From positions 504,052,942-504,116,941 of the forward strand of contig NC_081410.1 of NCBI RefSeq assembly GCF_030272615.1: a stretch of DNA of 64,000 nucleotides, given 5' to 3'. The stretch's first letter is position 1; each line of letters opens with the position of its first letter. A model generated the notes under the pieces. It was given only the letters and a program-made list of their open reading frames with translations, was not told the origin of the DNA and did no database searches. This DNA comes from Cryptomeria japonica (lineage: Eukaryota > Streptophyta > Pinopsida > Cupressales > Cupressaceae). The position numbers and the translations under genes were made by a program. Positions 11,326 to 24,151 of this stretch are shown here, in pieces.

Positions 11326-14303
11326 GCCTTTGTAGGGTCCAATCTACTAATCAAATCTATCTCTGATCGCTCAATCATATGGATATCTAGCGTACCACTA
11401 CCCATGCCAACAAAATTTTTCCCTATCATATGGTTATCTATACTAGCATATATAATCACCTTATCATATGGCTATATAGCATAACACACTTTTCTATCCA
11501 AATGGGCACATTTCATATCATGACAACCACTTATCTTATATCTTTTCATAATAAGGGGCTTCCCTCCAAAGGGAAGTTCATTTTTGTTACACTCTCTCTT
11601 AAATCTATCCTTTATCTTATCATCTGACATGTTAGTGTATAGCTAGCATGTTTGAAATATATTTGTTAGAAATATCTATTTCAAGCTTCAACTTCATCTC
11701 ATTGGGGTCAAAGTCATTTGATCAATGAATCTTTGCCTCCCTATTATGACTCTTTTTTTTTTTTATCTTCCTCTGATTTAGCTTCACATCTCTCAACAAA
11801 GGCATGCTCGCTAAAGTGGGGGGAAATGTAATATCAAAAATCACACCTTGTAAAATTCAACACAACAAATGGCACCTTCCTCCACATCATTGAAGGTCAT
11901 GTACTTCCACTTTTTTCTTTTTGTTCGGATTGCTTTGTCAACCTCAAACCAGAACTTTACCAACTCCAAAGACCTACCATCCTCAGGTCCGTAGTGTGGC
12001 ATGGAGATGTTTGCACAACATGGTGGTGTCCTGTAAATCTAACAGTCCACAGGTGGTCATTTGATCATTACGCCAGTGCCTAGAAGGAATCGTAACATCC
12101 CTGCATGCACCCATCAATTTTAGTTTCTCTTCTAGATCCTATATCTCTCCCATTTGAAGGAATTTTGAGGATCTTTTTGGCATTTGGATCACTTCTTGTA
12201 GGTTGGAGATTTTAGCAATTTTCTTGGGTAATACTCATATAATATCACAAGACTACCATTGTTGCGACCATTGGAAGAGCTCACGATGTCATCTTCATAA
12301 GTATTAGGGGGATTTTTTCTTACTCTTCTTGGTTCATTTGTGTATCCAAAATCTCTTATTTTTGATCTATTTATTATCTTAATCATATCTCTTTTATCTA
12401 TATCATTTTGATTTTCCCAGTTGCTAATATCTGGGTTGTTTGTGGAGATGAAAACACCAAAACGGGGGTCTGACTAAGGTAGACTCCAAAACACAACCCC
12501 CAACATTTTCCTTTCTCATTTGTGTGCAGGTTTGTAGTGGTGAGAAAGTTATCATCTAATTGGAGGATTCAATCATGGATCGGTTGTGAATTTCTCTTAC
12601 TCTTTCCTTTTACTTAGTGTTAGCATTTCGTACTTTATGCCACTAGATTAATTTTTGTCATTTTATGAACTTATTTGATGATATAATCGCATTTGTGACT
12701 TTTTTAACAGTCTCTGTACCTCATCCATACATGATAATAGAACGTCATGCTGGTGTCCTAGATCTGCATGCTCGTCCTCAAGACATAGGCTTAGCAAAGT
12801 CGTTCGGGAGTCTTAATTGTAGTCTGTTAGTTTAGTTTCACATTTTTCATCCATTGGCTCACCCTTAGCACAAATTTAAGTGAGGTAGCGGTGGATAAAT
12901 TTTCTCTCTAGGATTTGTCATCCTAGAGGTAACAAATTTTCTCCTCTATAGTAATCATAAGAAATTAGATCTTAAAACGCATGTGAAAAATTATGCAACC
13001 CACAAGTGAAATCTACCAAAATAAATTAGGGTTTTTTATGGAATTAACCACTAAATTTATGTAATTAATTGAAAATATGATCTATGAATGCAAATTTAAA
13101 AACCAAAATACATACAAATTATATTTGAGAACACAAATCAGAAATTGGCATGAAAGATGTTGGGTTCACTAAAGTGTAATGTATAAAAAATAGGAATTAG
13201 GGTTTTACCAAGTATATCCACTAACTAACCCAATTAACACCACCACATTGAAAGAGCAATGAGCCCAATAGATCTAGTCTCAATACCCAATGGGGAAAGG
13301 TTTGAGATTTTGATTGGATTCACTATTTGGAGATTGGTTGTCCTCTTTCTTAGTTGAATTTGGAATGCAATTATGAAATTAGGGAAAAATGAAGGACAAT
13401 TAAGGTAAATTGATAGAAAAAATAAGCTATAGATGTCCCATGAAGCCACCAATGGAGATATAGGAAAAATAAGATGTTTAGAACCTGTTCCTAGAAGTTT
13501 GATCTAATTTTTCGAGACTAGGTGCACAAATCTAGCCTAACACTCTAAATTTTCCATCATCAAAAACTTATCTTGTTCGTCACTATCAACACTATTGGAA
13601 TTATTGAGTACAACTCCATCTATTTCTTGTACATAGAAAGAAAGGGATAAATGTTGGGGATGGGGGTTTTTCCTAGGTCAAACCCTGGTTAGGAATTAAC
13701 CTTGAATGAAATAATGCAAATACTAAAATAAATGTTAAGAAGATATACCTTAGATCTGCAATTATTGATGATGATGCAATTTTCTTTGAATGTAATCACA
13801 AATTTTGAATGTAATGGAATGACAAACACATGGACATGGAAAACCATAATAGCACACACATTCTTACTTGAATATTGATTTAACTTTTATCCACTATGCT
13901 TGAATGATGAATATGCAACCTTGAATCTCTAAAAAATGCTTGATGATGAATGCTTCACGAATACATGAATAATTTAGGTAGCTCATGGATTGGTTCTAGG
14001 TATAAATTTGAATGATATGATGTCTTTATATAGGGTTCCCTAGGTAAATTACCAACTAGGCCAACCTCCAATAGTCATTTGAGGCCGTAAGGATCAAATG
14101 CCATCAAGTGGATATAGATCTTGCCCCATTTCCAATTGTAGCCCTTTTTAAAGGGACTAGGTTATTTTGGGAAACCCTAGTTCAAACTAGGGCATCCCAC
14201 TCCTTGGTCCTTCTACAAACATGACCAAACCAAAGAGAAAGGGGGAGGGGATCCCATGATGGGACCCACCAAAGGGTGTTCATGACATCAAACTTGGAGA
14301 ATA

Positions 14304-14308
14304 GGGTC
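14304..14308. other. Target-site duplication of B, left copy
   Basis: GGGTC here versus AGGTC at 26982-26986; four of five bases agree. Confidence 0.6.
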
Positions 14309-17300
14309 TGTCATGCCCAAAATTTAGGGCAAAAATGGAACGATTTTTTTTTTTTAAAACGACTAGTTAAATAATCAAGTTTGCTATCACGACATGTGTT
14401 AACATGTTGGCCAATCAAAGATCATACTAACTATGATACTAACTAAGTGTCGAAACTTAATTAAAATTCATTTGCGGAAACTAAATGTTTTAATTTATTT
14501 TCTCATCAAATAAAGTCGTTAGTTTAATTTATTGAACTCATTTAAATGGGTAGACGAAGATAAAAATTGATCTCCAATAAAGCCATATTGTCTAAATTTC
14601 ATTTTACAATCATTAATTAATTAAATGGATTAAAGTGTCAACTTAATTTCTAAATGACACTGTTCGATGAGGAAGATTATCTTTCCAATAATCAATTTAG
14701 CTTTCAAGGAATTAATTTTCCCCTTCTATTTAATCTAAGGCTCCACAATTAGTTAGTTCTAAAATAATTAAATGGAATTAAAAATTCCCCATCAATCTAA
14801 TTTGAAACCCTAAATAATTTTAAATATAATATCCCACTACTAATAAATAATTATCATGAAAAACCTAATTTAAAATTACACTATAAAATTACTTCTTTGT
14901 CACTTTTTTTTTAAATAAACTTAATCTTATTTACTTCCCCTATACCCTAGCTCTAACCGAGCTAGGGCTTTTTTTTTTTTTAAGTTTGTTATTTTTTTTT
15001 TCTAACCCCATTACCCCACAGGGCGGCCATGGCGGCAGACGGATTTAGTGAAACGCAGGAGAAGGCGAAAAGGTGGAGGTCGGCGCTACCGAAGTCTCCA
15101 CTGTGCAAGGCACAGTGGGCTCGGCCGCCAGCCACTATGTATCGCATAGTGAGCACGGGCACCGGCCACTGTGCAGTGCATAGTGAGCTCGGCCCGCCGG
15201 CCACTATGCAATACATAGAGCACTCGGCCGCCGGCCATTGTGCCATGCACAGTGCGCTTGGCCGCCGGCCACTGTGCATTGCACAGTGCACTTGGCCCCG
15301 ACTGAAACCCTCTGCTTACCAAGTTTTTTTTGTTTTTGAAAAATGTTTTTTTTTTTTAAAATATATAAATACTGATAGAAGTTTATTTTTTTTTAATTTC
15401 TAATACAGAGATGAATAATGCATATATTTTAACATTCTATTTTTTTTAAAAACTGTTTAATAACCAAGGCATAAATTTGATTTTTTCTTTGCTAAAATCT
15501 GAAGTAAATAAATGTAAAAGAACACAACAAAGTAAATGGATATAGATTTATTTCCTCCATTAAAATAACCATAGATATCAATAAATTTAATAGCAACTTA
15601 TCAATCAAAAGTATAGTAAACTCAAGTTAAGGGATTAGAGGAGAGGAATGCTTTAAATTTTATTCCTAAAATTAATTGTGAAATTTCATTCTTGCAACTA
15701 TTATTTCCTAGGATCCAAAAAAAACTTAGATCTTACAATGGGAAAAATAAACTGCAATATACACCTTTAAAACAACATGCATACATTCATTAAAATATTA
15801 ACAATAAATACTGCCCATATTTTTCTGCAAGTAGAATGAAGGTAAAATTAATTAAAAACTGATTTTTCCATATTACAAAAAAAAAACCTTTGCATGCAAA
15901 TCAAAAGCAATCTTTTTAAAAAAAAAATAGAAAATAGAAACATATCTGGTTTTTTACAACTCTATCGATATTCTGCAAAATTACAAGATGTTTCTTTATT
16001 TAACTAAAATATTAAATCTCATGTCCTATTTCAAAATTACAACTTGCCTCTCATTCAACGAATGAGGCTATATTTCTCCTATCAAATTTAAACAAATAAC
16101 TGCAAATGGATTTAAGTTTCCACAACAATAATCTTCTGCATCTTTTCACTATTCCTATTCTCTTCTCCTGACTTTCCTGCATAATAAATCACAATATGAC
16201 CACGGAGTGGTCACCTCCCAGCCTAGGCTAACTGGTAGCCACCCCCGAGCTCGGAGAACCAAGCCCTAGATAGGTAACAAACATGCAAACACATAGAAGA
16301 CAAAAATACACACACAGAGATTCAAACACACTCCCAACTTGGCTTCACAGCACCACACTTTGGTGATGACTTTTTTTAAGGGTGGTAGTGGACCAATACC
16401 CTGAGGAGAACTACAAGTATGGAAAAACAAGTAGCCACCTCATGGCACAAAAAAAGTACATCAATAATCTCAACCCCTTATTCTTTATGCCCCCCAAAGG
16501 CATTCTAGCCTTATATCCCTCCTTATGACCCCCATTGCACAAACAGGCCATGCAGCAAGGGTCACACAAAGATCCCTTGTGATCGCTCTCAAACGAGAGT
16601 CTCTCACTCGAGGGTTGTCACTGCTACCACCCACAAGATCCTCCTCTCTCCCAAGAGTAAGAGGTCTTGAAAACTCCCAAAACACAACAAAGCATAATGC
16701 AAAGATTTCAAATGAAATTCTAAAATATGACATTAAAAAAAAAACACAAATTTCTTACACCAAACATACTCTCAAACACATACAAGAAAATAGACATTTT
16801 AAGGAATAATCAAACCAACCTTAATCTGCCCAATGGTGGTATAATATTTGAAGAATAGTTGCCCAATCCACGGATCTTCTTCTTCTACCCTTAGTCAAAT
16901 TTTCTATTCCAAACTATTATTTTCTTTTCAAAAATTCTCTTGTCTCCAAAAATGGAGAGTGGGTGATTACCCTCAAATTCCCAAATTCTTGCTTAAGAAG
17001 CTCATTCACTGAGTTCTCACAAGTTTCTAAAAACCAAAAAAGAAAGTAAAGCAGAATGCAAAAAGACTCTCATTCGAATAGGAAAAAATCTCAATTAGAT
17101 TTAAACTTCTAATTTTCAATTTTCGCACAACTCAAAAAAACCAATTTTTAAAGCATCAAAAAGATCATTTAAAAGTAGAAACTTGCCTAAAATTACCCCT
17201 AACCCCTAGGTATACCTTATGGGCTTTAGGAAACCTTATTAAACTACCCCTAGGTGTTCATTTAACCCATTTTAAACCCCTCTGAAGTTTATTTTCGGGT

Positions 17301-18104
17301 CAAACATATGTTGACCACTCCAAAGATTTCTTTCCAAAGGTATTTATGACAACACGTTATATTATTAAATAAAAACTAAAGTTAAACACTTTCCCTCCAA
17401 GAGACAAAAATAAAACATTTAAATTTAAATCCACACATGTGTCAAGTGACACAAATAAAACACTTTTACATAATAAAACGTGAAATCGTCTCTTGTGGGT
17501 TTTACACATCAAATTTAAATAACACTTAACACTCATGCAACATATACTGTTATGAATAAGACACAACACAAACGGGGTGTTGTCTCTCCAAATAGACAAC
17601 CCCTGGCTTACGAACATACATAAGTCTAGGTTTGGTTCTCTGTAATTTTCCATGGTCACATGGTAAATTTCCTACGCATCTCAATTTACACATTAGTACT
17701 TTCAAATATCCACATATAATATAATTCAAAGGATTAACAATACACATCCTCACTTGCATAGAATTTTCATCTGCACATATTAAATACATCTTTTATCTAG
17801 CAATTTCACATAAGCAATTTCATCCCAATTCACATAAACTTAACCATACATCATAGTTCTATTATCATAGTAAAGTCCTGCAAATTTAATAACGACATCT
17901 ATCATTGCAATATCATCCTATCTAACAATCATGTAGTGTTCTATCTCATAAAGCATATAAGTAAATCATCAAAACATAGCCATGTTATCCAAATCCTGAA
18001 ATCATATAAGTTCTACGTCTCAAAATGCATCAAAATAAAGTATCCATAATAGTCTAAATGTAAAATCCATTGAATGTCAGACTGAGTCGAGGTGAGGCCT
18101 CACA
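14309..18104 (-). repeat. 3' LTR of B (3,796 bp)
   Basis: In element orientation it starts at 18104 next to the PPT and ends at 14309. Contents seen on the plus strand: a long A/T-rich part, a GC-rich six-unit array (15098-15299), and a CpG-containing region at 16200-16660. That region is recognisably shared with F (reverse complement of about 53,700-54,120). It lacks the long TA repeat found in the 5' LTR. No protein in it is credible, although short frames run through it. Confidence 0.93.
15098..15299. repeat. Six 34-bp palindromic GC-rich units (B 3' LTR)
   Basis: Units start at 15098, 15132, 15166, 15201, 15235 and 15269. Each is CCACTGTGC-NN-GCACAGTG, a nearly perfect inverted repeat, plus a GC box like GCTCGGCCGCCGG. 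The surroundings are strongly AT-rich. The array is also present in the other LTR (23870-24071), so it predates insertion. Confidence 0.9.
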
Positions 18105-18120
18105 TCCTCCCCCTCTAGGC
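18105..18120 (-). promoter_or_regulatory. Polypurine tract (B)
   Basis: On the minus strand, AGAGGGGGAGGA immediately precedes the TGTGAGGCC LTR start. It begins within two bases of the pol stop codon (CTA on plus at 18115-18117). Confidence 0.85.
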
Positions 18121-18310
18121 ATGAACTTCCTCTTGGAGTTCATCAAAGAGGTGGGGGTACTCTGGTCTCATACGTGTTGTGTCCTCCCATGAAGCCATAA
18201 CCTCATCATAACAATCCCACTGGACCCTAACCTGGTCCAGCTCTCGACCTCAAAGGGACAACGTCCGGTGTGCCAAAATGCGAATGGACCCAAAGCTAGC
18301 TGCCCATCCG
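18115..18310 (-). pseudogene. Chromodomain end of pol (B), frameshifted
   Basis: Read from about 18310 down to the stop at 18115, the frame gives RILAHRTLSL, stop, GRELDQVRVQWDCYDEV and ASWEDTTRMRPEYPHLF. This is the degenerate chromodomain-type tail of Tekay/Del polyproteins, thought to guide integrase to heterochromatin. It is one frame off the integrase upstream, and a TGA replaces the Arg codon expected in LRGRE (CGA to TGA). Confidence 0.8.
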
Positions 18311-19560
18311 ACTCCACCTGCAAGGCATCCCAATCTAAAATGTGAGACTCATCATAGATATATTTTCTCAAAACTGATACATTAAACACATAGTGGATGC
18401 GTGACAGGCTAGGTGGTAATGCTAAATGGTAGGCAACTGGGCCTATCCTCTCAAGAATCTCAAAAGGTCCTACAAAGCGAGGTGCGAGCTTAGAACCCTT
18501 TCCATAATGAATTGGACTCTTATGCTGTCGCACTCTCAAGAAAACTCTATCTCCAACCAAGTAGCTACGATCTATCCTGTTTGCATCAGCATATTTCTTC
18601 TGTCTATCCTGAGCCTCTCTGAGACGCTGCCTAATCAAATCCATCTGCTGTTCCATATCCCGAACTATCTCAGGACCAATAGCAACTCTATCCTCTATGT
18701 GATCCCAACTCAAGGGCATCCTGCAAGGCCTGTCGTACAATGTCTGATAGGGTGGCATCCCCAAAGAAGTGTGATGCCCATTGTTATAGGCAAACTCCAC
18801 TAAGGGAAGATACTCCTCCCACCGGGTCTGATGATCCATGACGTACATGCGAAGCATATCCTCTAACACCTGATTGACCCTCTCTGTTTGACCATTTATC
18901 TCCGGGTGATAGGCTGTATTGAAATTGAGCTTAGTGCCCATAGCTTCCTGTAATGACTTCCAAAAGGAAGAAGTGAAAAGAGAATCCCTGTCAAAAATAA
19001 TCTTGCGGGGCACGCCATGAAGTCTAACAATGTCTCGCAAGAACACCTGTGCTACTGCTGGAGCTGTGAATGTAGTACAGACTGGTGAAAAGTGAGCTAC
19101 TTTGGTCAACTTGTCAACTGTCACCAAGATAGCATCATGGCGATGAGAAGACATAGGAAGACCAATGATGAAATCCATGGATATAGTATCCCACTTCCAC
19201 TCTAGTATAGCATGAGACTGGAGCAACCCACCTGGATGGCGGTGCTCTGCCTTTACTCTCTGACACTTGAGGCATCGAGCTACTATCTCAACAATGAGCT
19301 GCCGCATTCTCGGCCAATGATACAACTACCTCAAGTCAGCATGCAACTTTTTAACCCCAGGATGTGCTGCATAAGGATCTCTATGAGCCTCCGTGACAAT
19401 GAACTCTCGCAACCCTCTAGAGGAAGGTACATAAATGTGCCCTCTGTGGCGTAACAGTCCATCGGACTCCAAAGAAAAATCTGCATTTTTCCCTTCTAGA
19501 GTAACCTGAGATCGAATTACCTGACCAACCTCTGCATACCATCCATCCTCTGGCAAGTGC
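18290..19560 (-). pseudogene. Gypsy integrase (B), one stop
   Basis: The zinc-finger region (AAHPGVKKLHADLR, stop at about 19326, LYHWPRM, CLKCQ) leads into the core. The catalytic Asp is in ISMDFIIGLP, the second Asp in KIIFDRDSLFTS, and the Glu in NGQTERVNQ. The DDE triad is therefore intact. A GPF module (APRFVGPFEILERIG) and the IHYVFNVSVLRKY segment follow. The stop at the finger/core boundary (TAG where relatives have a charged or Gln residue) splits the protein. The frame from 19325 to 18168 is open for 385 codons, the longest open frame in the window, but its last about 40 codons are out of frame. Confidence 0.92.
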
Positions 19561-20970
19561 TATAGTATACGGTCTCTCAAGTCTGTGCCCATGGATATGG
19601 TGTAAACCTCATGACGTCTCCTACTCAAGGCATCTACAACTACATTTTCCTTTCCTTTGATGTAGTGAACGTCAAAATCATATTCACACAAGAACTCCAT
19701 CCATCTCCTTTGACGTGCATTAAGTTCAGCTGAGTGAAGATGTACTGAAGACTCTGATGATCTAAATGCAACTCGAAGTGATGACCTAGAAGGAAGTGTC
19801 CCCACCTCACAAGTGCATGCACTACTGCTACGAGCTCAAGGTCATGAGTGGGATAATTAAGTTCATGAGTCTTAAGTTTCCTAGACTCAAAAGCTATGGC
19901 CCTTCCATCCTGCATAAGGACTGCCCCTAAACCCTCTAGAGAAGCATCTGTACAAACCATGAAGTCAATTGTAGGATCTGGCACAATAAGGATAGGAGTG
20001 CTAGTAAGTGCCTTCTTGAGTTCCTGAAAGGCCTTCTTGCACTTCTCTGTCCACTCAAATTTCTTCCCTTTACACTGAAGAGAAGTAATAGGGTGTGCGA
20101 CTCTGGAGAAACCCTCGACAAAATGTTGGTAATACCTTGCTAAGCCCATGAAACTCCTGACCTCTGTCACACTAGTAGGCACTGGCCAATCCATAATAGC
20201 CCTAATCTTTGATGGGTCAACTGAGATCCCATCACCGGAAATAACGTGCCCAAGGTACTTAACCTCAGACTGAAAGAAAGAACACTTCGATAGGCTGCCA
20301 AACAACTGATTATCTCGCAAACACTGCAATACCTATTTTAAGTGCTCCTCATGCTCCTTCTCATTCCTAGAATATATCAGTATATCATCGAGGAACGCAA
20401 TAACAAAACGGTCTAGAAAGGTACGGAACACCCCATTCATGAGGCTCATAAAAACTGCTGGGGCATTCGTAAGTCCAAAGGGGACTACGGTAAACTCATA
20501 GTGACCATATCTAGTGCGAAATGCGGTCTTGTGGATATCACTTTCCACTATTCTCAACTGATGGTATCCTAACTTCAGATCTATTTTGGAAAAGACTTTG
20601 GCACCCTGAAGCTAGTCGAATAAATCATCAATTCTGGGCAAAGGATATCGGTTCTTGATGGTTACTTTATTTAGCTGTCGATAATCCATACATAATCGGA
20701 GAGATCCATCCTTCTTCTTAACGAAGATGACTGGTGCACCCCAAGGGGATATGCTAGGATGAATATGACCCTTCTCAAGGAGTTCCTCAAGCTGTATTTT
20801 AAGTTCATTAGCTCATTTGTGGTCATCCTATAAGGTGCTTTGGAAACTGGCTCGGCTCCTGGTACTAGGTCTATATGAAAATCAATCTCTCTACGGGGAG
20901 GCATTCCCGGTAATTCTGAAGGAAATACATCTGAATATCCCTTAAGGATAGGATGGTCATCGAGCAATGT
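19560..20970 (-). pseudogene. Gypsy reverse transcriptase and RNase H (B), frameshifted
   Basis: Starts near HPILKGYSDVFPSELPGMPP (about 20960). RT motifs include [44 protein letters not shown] and the catalytic [11 protein letters not shown] at about 20370-20405, with both aspartates present. The connection and RNase H follow: [46 protein letters not shown]. Frameshifts lie near 20,800 and 19,800. This enzyme copies the RNA genome into cDNA in the family. Confidence 0.92.
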
Positions 20971-21018
20971 TTCTTTTTCTTCCTCTTCTCCTCTGTCACT
21001 GATAGTGATAGCAAAAAG

Positions 21019-21500
21019 CTAACATCCCTTCCGCATGATCCGCTTAAGCTGCATTGCGGAGATCATGCGAAGACACACGGGTCTTTGAATCTCAGTGATA
21101 ACTATGGGCGAACCATGATCATCCTCACACTCGATCCTTTTCAGGCAGCAATTCATCTTGGCTCTGTGGGTATAAAGCCAATCCATGCCAAGTACGATTC
21201 CGTAAGATCCAAGTGGAGTCACTCTAAGGTCTACTAAAGTGGTGGTCTTACCAATCTGCAGCTGACATGCCCTAACCTCTAATTCCACTGACACTCTAGC
21301 TCCTAAAGCTAATTCCACTGACACTCTAGCTCCTAAAGCTAATTCCACTTCCCAACTGACACCCTGTCTAGTTGCCACTAGCCCGCAATGCTCCACAACC
21401 AATGGAGATATAAAGGAGTCAGTAGCTCCTAAATCAAACAAAATAGATACATTGTTACCTTTGATTATACCTGTAGATTCGATAACCATGGCTTGATGCT
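21019..21500 (-). pseudogene. Gypsy aspartic protease (B), active site altered
   Basis: The retropepsin-like frame VSILFDLGATDSFISPLVVEHCG shows Asp-Leu-Gly where the family has Asp-Ser/Thr-Gly. The Leu codon TTA lies at plus 21430-21432, one C-to-T step from TCA (Ser). The flap region and GIVLGMDWL (the conserved hydrophobic-Gly motif) are present. A 30-bp tandem duplication (21280-21339) repeats ELALGARVSV. The change to Leu should abolish catalysis. Confidence 0.85.
21280..21350. repeat. 30-bp in-frame tandem duplication in B protease
   Basis: Units 21280-21309 and 21310-21339 are identical, with a partial third (21340-21350). The duplication keeps the frame and adds ten residues in the loop after the active-site region. 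Confidence 0.9.
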
Positions 21501-21589
21501 CAGCCTAGTGGTTGTCAACTGCTACAAATACTCTATGGGACCTGCCCATATCACCAACTGTCAGCTCTAAAGCGACCATCCGCTGACTC

Positions 21590-22908
21590 CCTGCCACCTA
21601 TCCCTGAGGGCAATCCCTCGCCATATGCCCCATGGCTCCACACGTAAAGCAAGCACCCCATGCCTGGAACTGGGCACCTTGAGGCCTAGAGAATGCCTGA
21701 CCTCCTGTCCTACTGGATCCGCTATACCCACCCCTAGAGGACTGCTGAGTCCCCGCCGGCTGTGTGTACTGCCCCTGTGCTCTCTGATCACGTTTCTATC
21801 CCTGAGTCTGCCACTGTTTGGGCTTGGAGCCCTGCTGATACTGTGGAGGCTTCTGCCTCTGGTTCTATGGTGTCTATTGTGGAGGAGGGGGTTTGGAGAA
21901 CCCCTGAGAATTTTGGTTGTTTCCTTTCCAATGTGGTTTCTGGAATCCATAAGTCTGAGGTGCAAGATTTTGGTTCTGAAACCGATCCCTATTGTCCTAT
22001 GGTCTGACCTGAATTTCCTTGGCAATCAGTGCCTTCTCTACAACAACCCGAAGGCTCTCTAGAGCAGACATCCTAACAGGCCCGGCCATACCGGCATTTA
22101 ATCCCCTGACGAAGCGGTTTACAAGAAGTTTCTCATCCTTTAGATAATCTACATAAGGCAACAGCTCAAAGAATTTACTCTCATACTGGGTTACTGACAA
22201 GCCTTTTTGTTGGAGATCGTGAAATTCGTCTATACGACACTACTTGAAGTGTTCTGATAGGTACCTCTCACGGAACCTCTCTGTGAATATCTCCCAAGTG
22301 AGAGCATTAGGAACTAATCCGCATTTGTACTCTTCCTATCTCCACCAAGTGGAGGCTGTCCCTCTCAGAAGATGAACTGCGACACATGCTTTCAAGTTGC
22401 TCTCATAAGAACACAACAAAAAGCACCTCTTGAGACTCAGAAGCCATGCCTCGGCCTCTACTCCATCTGTAGAATCTCCGAAGGATGGTGGCTAGAGGTG
22501 CATGACCTCCCTGATGAGATCCCATGGATCTCGATGAGCTCTCTCAAAATAAACTGGTTCCACTACTGGAGGTGGTCCTGGCACATGCACAAACTCTGGC
22601 TCATTTCCACCCTAACTCTCTACAGGAATTGGAGCTGGGCTCCTGCTTCGTTCTCTATCCATATATCTATGACTCCCAGAGTCATGACTCCTAACCTGAG
22701 GGTTCTCTGCTAGGATCCTTTCCTTAACTATGCCAATAAGATTCTGGATTGCTGCTAAGAGGTCTCGGTTAGGTTCATTTGACTGTTCTAGAGGTGCCCC
22801 TGGGTTCTCCTCTGGAATCGATGCCCCCCTCACTACCTCTTCGCGTGCTATGTGTACACATCTAGGACCATGTCCACGCTTGTGAGCTTGTCGTGTCATC
22901 GGAGGCAT
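21590..22908 (-). pseudogene. Gypsy gag with zinc knuckle (B), several stops
   Basis: Start chosen at 22908 (MPPMTRQAHKRGHG) because it lies just after the primer-binding site and 5' leader. The capsid-like region includes WLLSLKRCF, ERFRERYLSEHFK and LPYVDYLKDEKLLVNRFVRGL. A Gln/Pro-rich stretch leads to the intact CCHC knuckle CFTCGAMGHMARDC (about 21610-21655). Gag packages the element RNA. In-frame stops occur near 22612, 22497, 22337, 22235, 21997 and others, several on Gln or Trp positions. Gag and pol share one frame, as expected for a fused polyprotein. Confidence 0.85.
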
Positions 22909-23063
22909 CCTAAGGGGAAAATAAGGCAAAGTAATTAATTAATTTCTTTTAGAATAAAATTAATTCAATTAAATTCAAAAGTCTTATAAAATCAATTTAA
23001 CAAAATAATTTAAATAATCTAAGGCGAAACGTAAGTGGAGTAAGGTTCCTAGTGTGGAAACCT

Positions 23064-23079
23064 TGCTCTGATACCAAAA
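23064..23079 (-). promoter_or_regulatory. Primer-binding site (B), tRNA-Met(i)
   Basis: The reverse complement reads TTTTGGTATCAGAGCAAGG directly inside the 5' LTR. TGGTATCAGAGC is the usual complement of the plant initiator Met-tRNA 3' end, here perfect over 12 bases. Confidence 0.9.
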
Positions 23080-23869
23080 TGTCATGCCCAAAATTTAGGG
23101 CAAAAACGGAACGATTTTTTTTTTTAAAAAATGACTAGTTAAATAACCAAGTTTGCTATCACGACATGTGTTAACATGTTGGCCAATCAAAGATCGTACT
23201 AACTATGATACTAACTAAGTATCAAAACTTAATTAAAATTAATTTGCAGAAACTAAATGTTTTAATTTATTTTCTCATCAAATAAAGTCGTTAGTTTAAT
23301 TTATTGAACTCATTTAAATGGGTAGACGAAGATAAAAATTGATCTCCAATAAAGCCATATTGTCTAAATTTCATTTTAGAATCATTAATTAATTAAATGG
23401 ATTAAAGTGTCAACTTAATTTCTAAATGACATTGTTCGATGAGGAAGATTATCTTTCAAAAAATCAATTTAGCTTTCAAGGAATTAATTCCCCCCTTCTA
23501 TTTAATCTAAGGCTCCACAATTAGTTAGTTCTAAAATAATTAAATGGAATTAAAAATTCCCCAACTATCTAATTTGAAACCCTAACTAATTTTAAATATA
23601 ATATCCCACTACTAATAAATAATTATCATGAAAAACCTAATTTAAAATTACACTATAAAATTACTTCTTTGTCACTTTTTTTTTAAATAAACTTAATCTT
23701 ATTTACTTCCCCTCTACCCTAGCTCTAACCGAGCTAGGGCTTCTTTTTTTTTAAAGTTTATTATTATTTTTTTCTAACCCTATTACCCCGCAGGGCAGCC
23801 ATGGTGGCAGATGGATTTAGCAAAACGCAGGAGAAGGCAAAAAGGTGGAGGTCAGTGCCGCCGAAGTCT

Positions 23870-24071
23870 CCACTATGCAAGGCACAGTGGGCTCGGCCAG
23901 CGGCCACTGTGTATTGCACAGTGAGCACGGCCGCTGGCCACTGTGCAGTGCACGGTGAGCTCGACCCGCCGGCCACTATGCAATACACAGTGCGCTCGGC
24001 CGCCGGCCACTGTGCCATGCATAGTGCGCTAGGCCGCCGGCCATTGTGCATTGCACAGTGCGCTCGGCCCC
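23870..24071. repeat. Six 34-bp palindromic GC-rich units (B 5' LTR)
   Basis: Units start at 23870, 23904, 23938, 23973, 24007 and 24041, in the same order and spacing as 15098-15299. Unit 3 is 35 bp in both LTRs. Several substitutions between the two copies keep the inverted repeat or affect CpG sites. Confidence 0.9.
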
Positions 24072-24129
24072 GACCGAAACCCTCCGCTTACCAAGTTTTT
24101 TTTGTTTTTAAAAAATGTTTTTTTTAAAA

Positions 24130-24151
24130 AAAAATATAAATATATTATATC

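Larger units (their letters stand above)
10583..14308. other. Gene-less region between A and B
   Basis: No coding sequence is supported. Open frames are short and unlike known proteins. There are local tandem repeats at 11181-11325 and three spaced TCATATGG(A/T/C)TAT words at 11367-11480. Parts may be decayed LTR sequence, but I cannot assign them. The right end (14304-14308, GGGTC) is the target site of element B. Confidence 0.5.

Noticed and set aside
10771-11627. Short open frames of 60-66 codons
   Set aside because: Hydrophobic by T-rich composition; no start context, domain or homology I recognise.
15098-15299. Regular 34-bp repeats, CRISPR-like spacing
   Set aside because: Units are contiguous with no unique spacers, lie in a plant LTR, and no cas genes exist.
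14989-15403. Overlapping open frames in the GC-rich array (also 23764-24127)
   Set aside because: A 34-bp repeat lacking TA-rich stops gives open frames on both strands; no conserved start or known domain.
16525-16809. 94-codon frame repeated in both B LTRs (25402-25686)
   Set aside because: Conserved only because the LTRs are copies; no domain, and the F counterpart does not keep the frame.
18168-19325. Functional host gene because of the 385-codon open frame
   Set aside because: It is gypsy integrase; it starts after an in-frame stop and its tail is frameshifted relative to the chromodomain.
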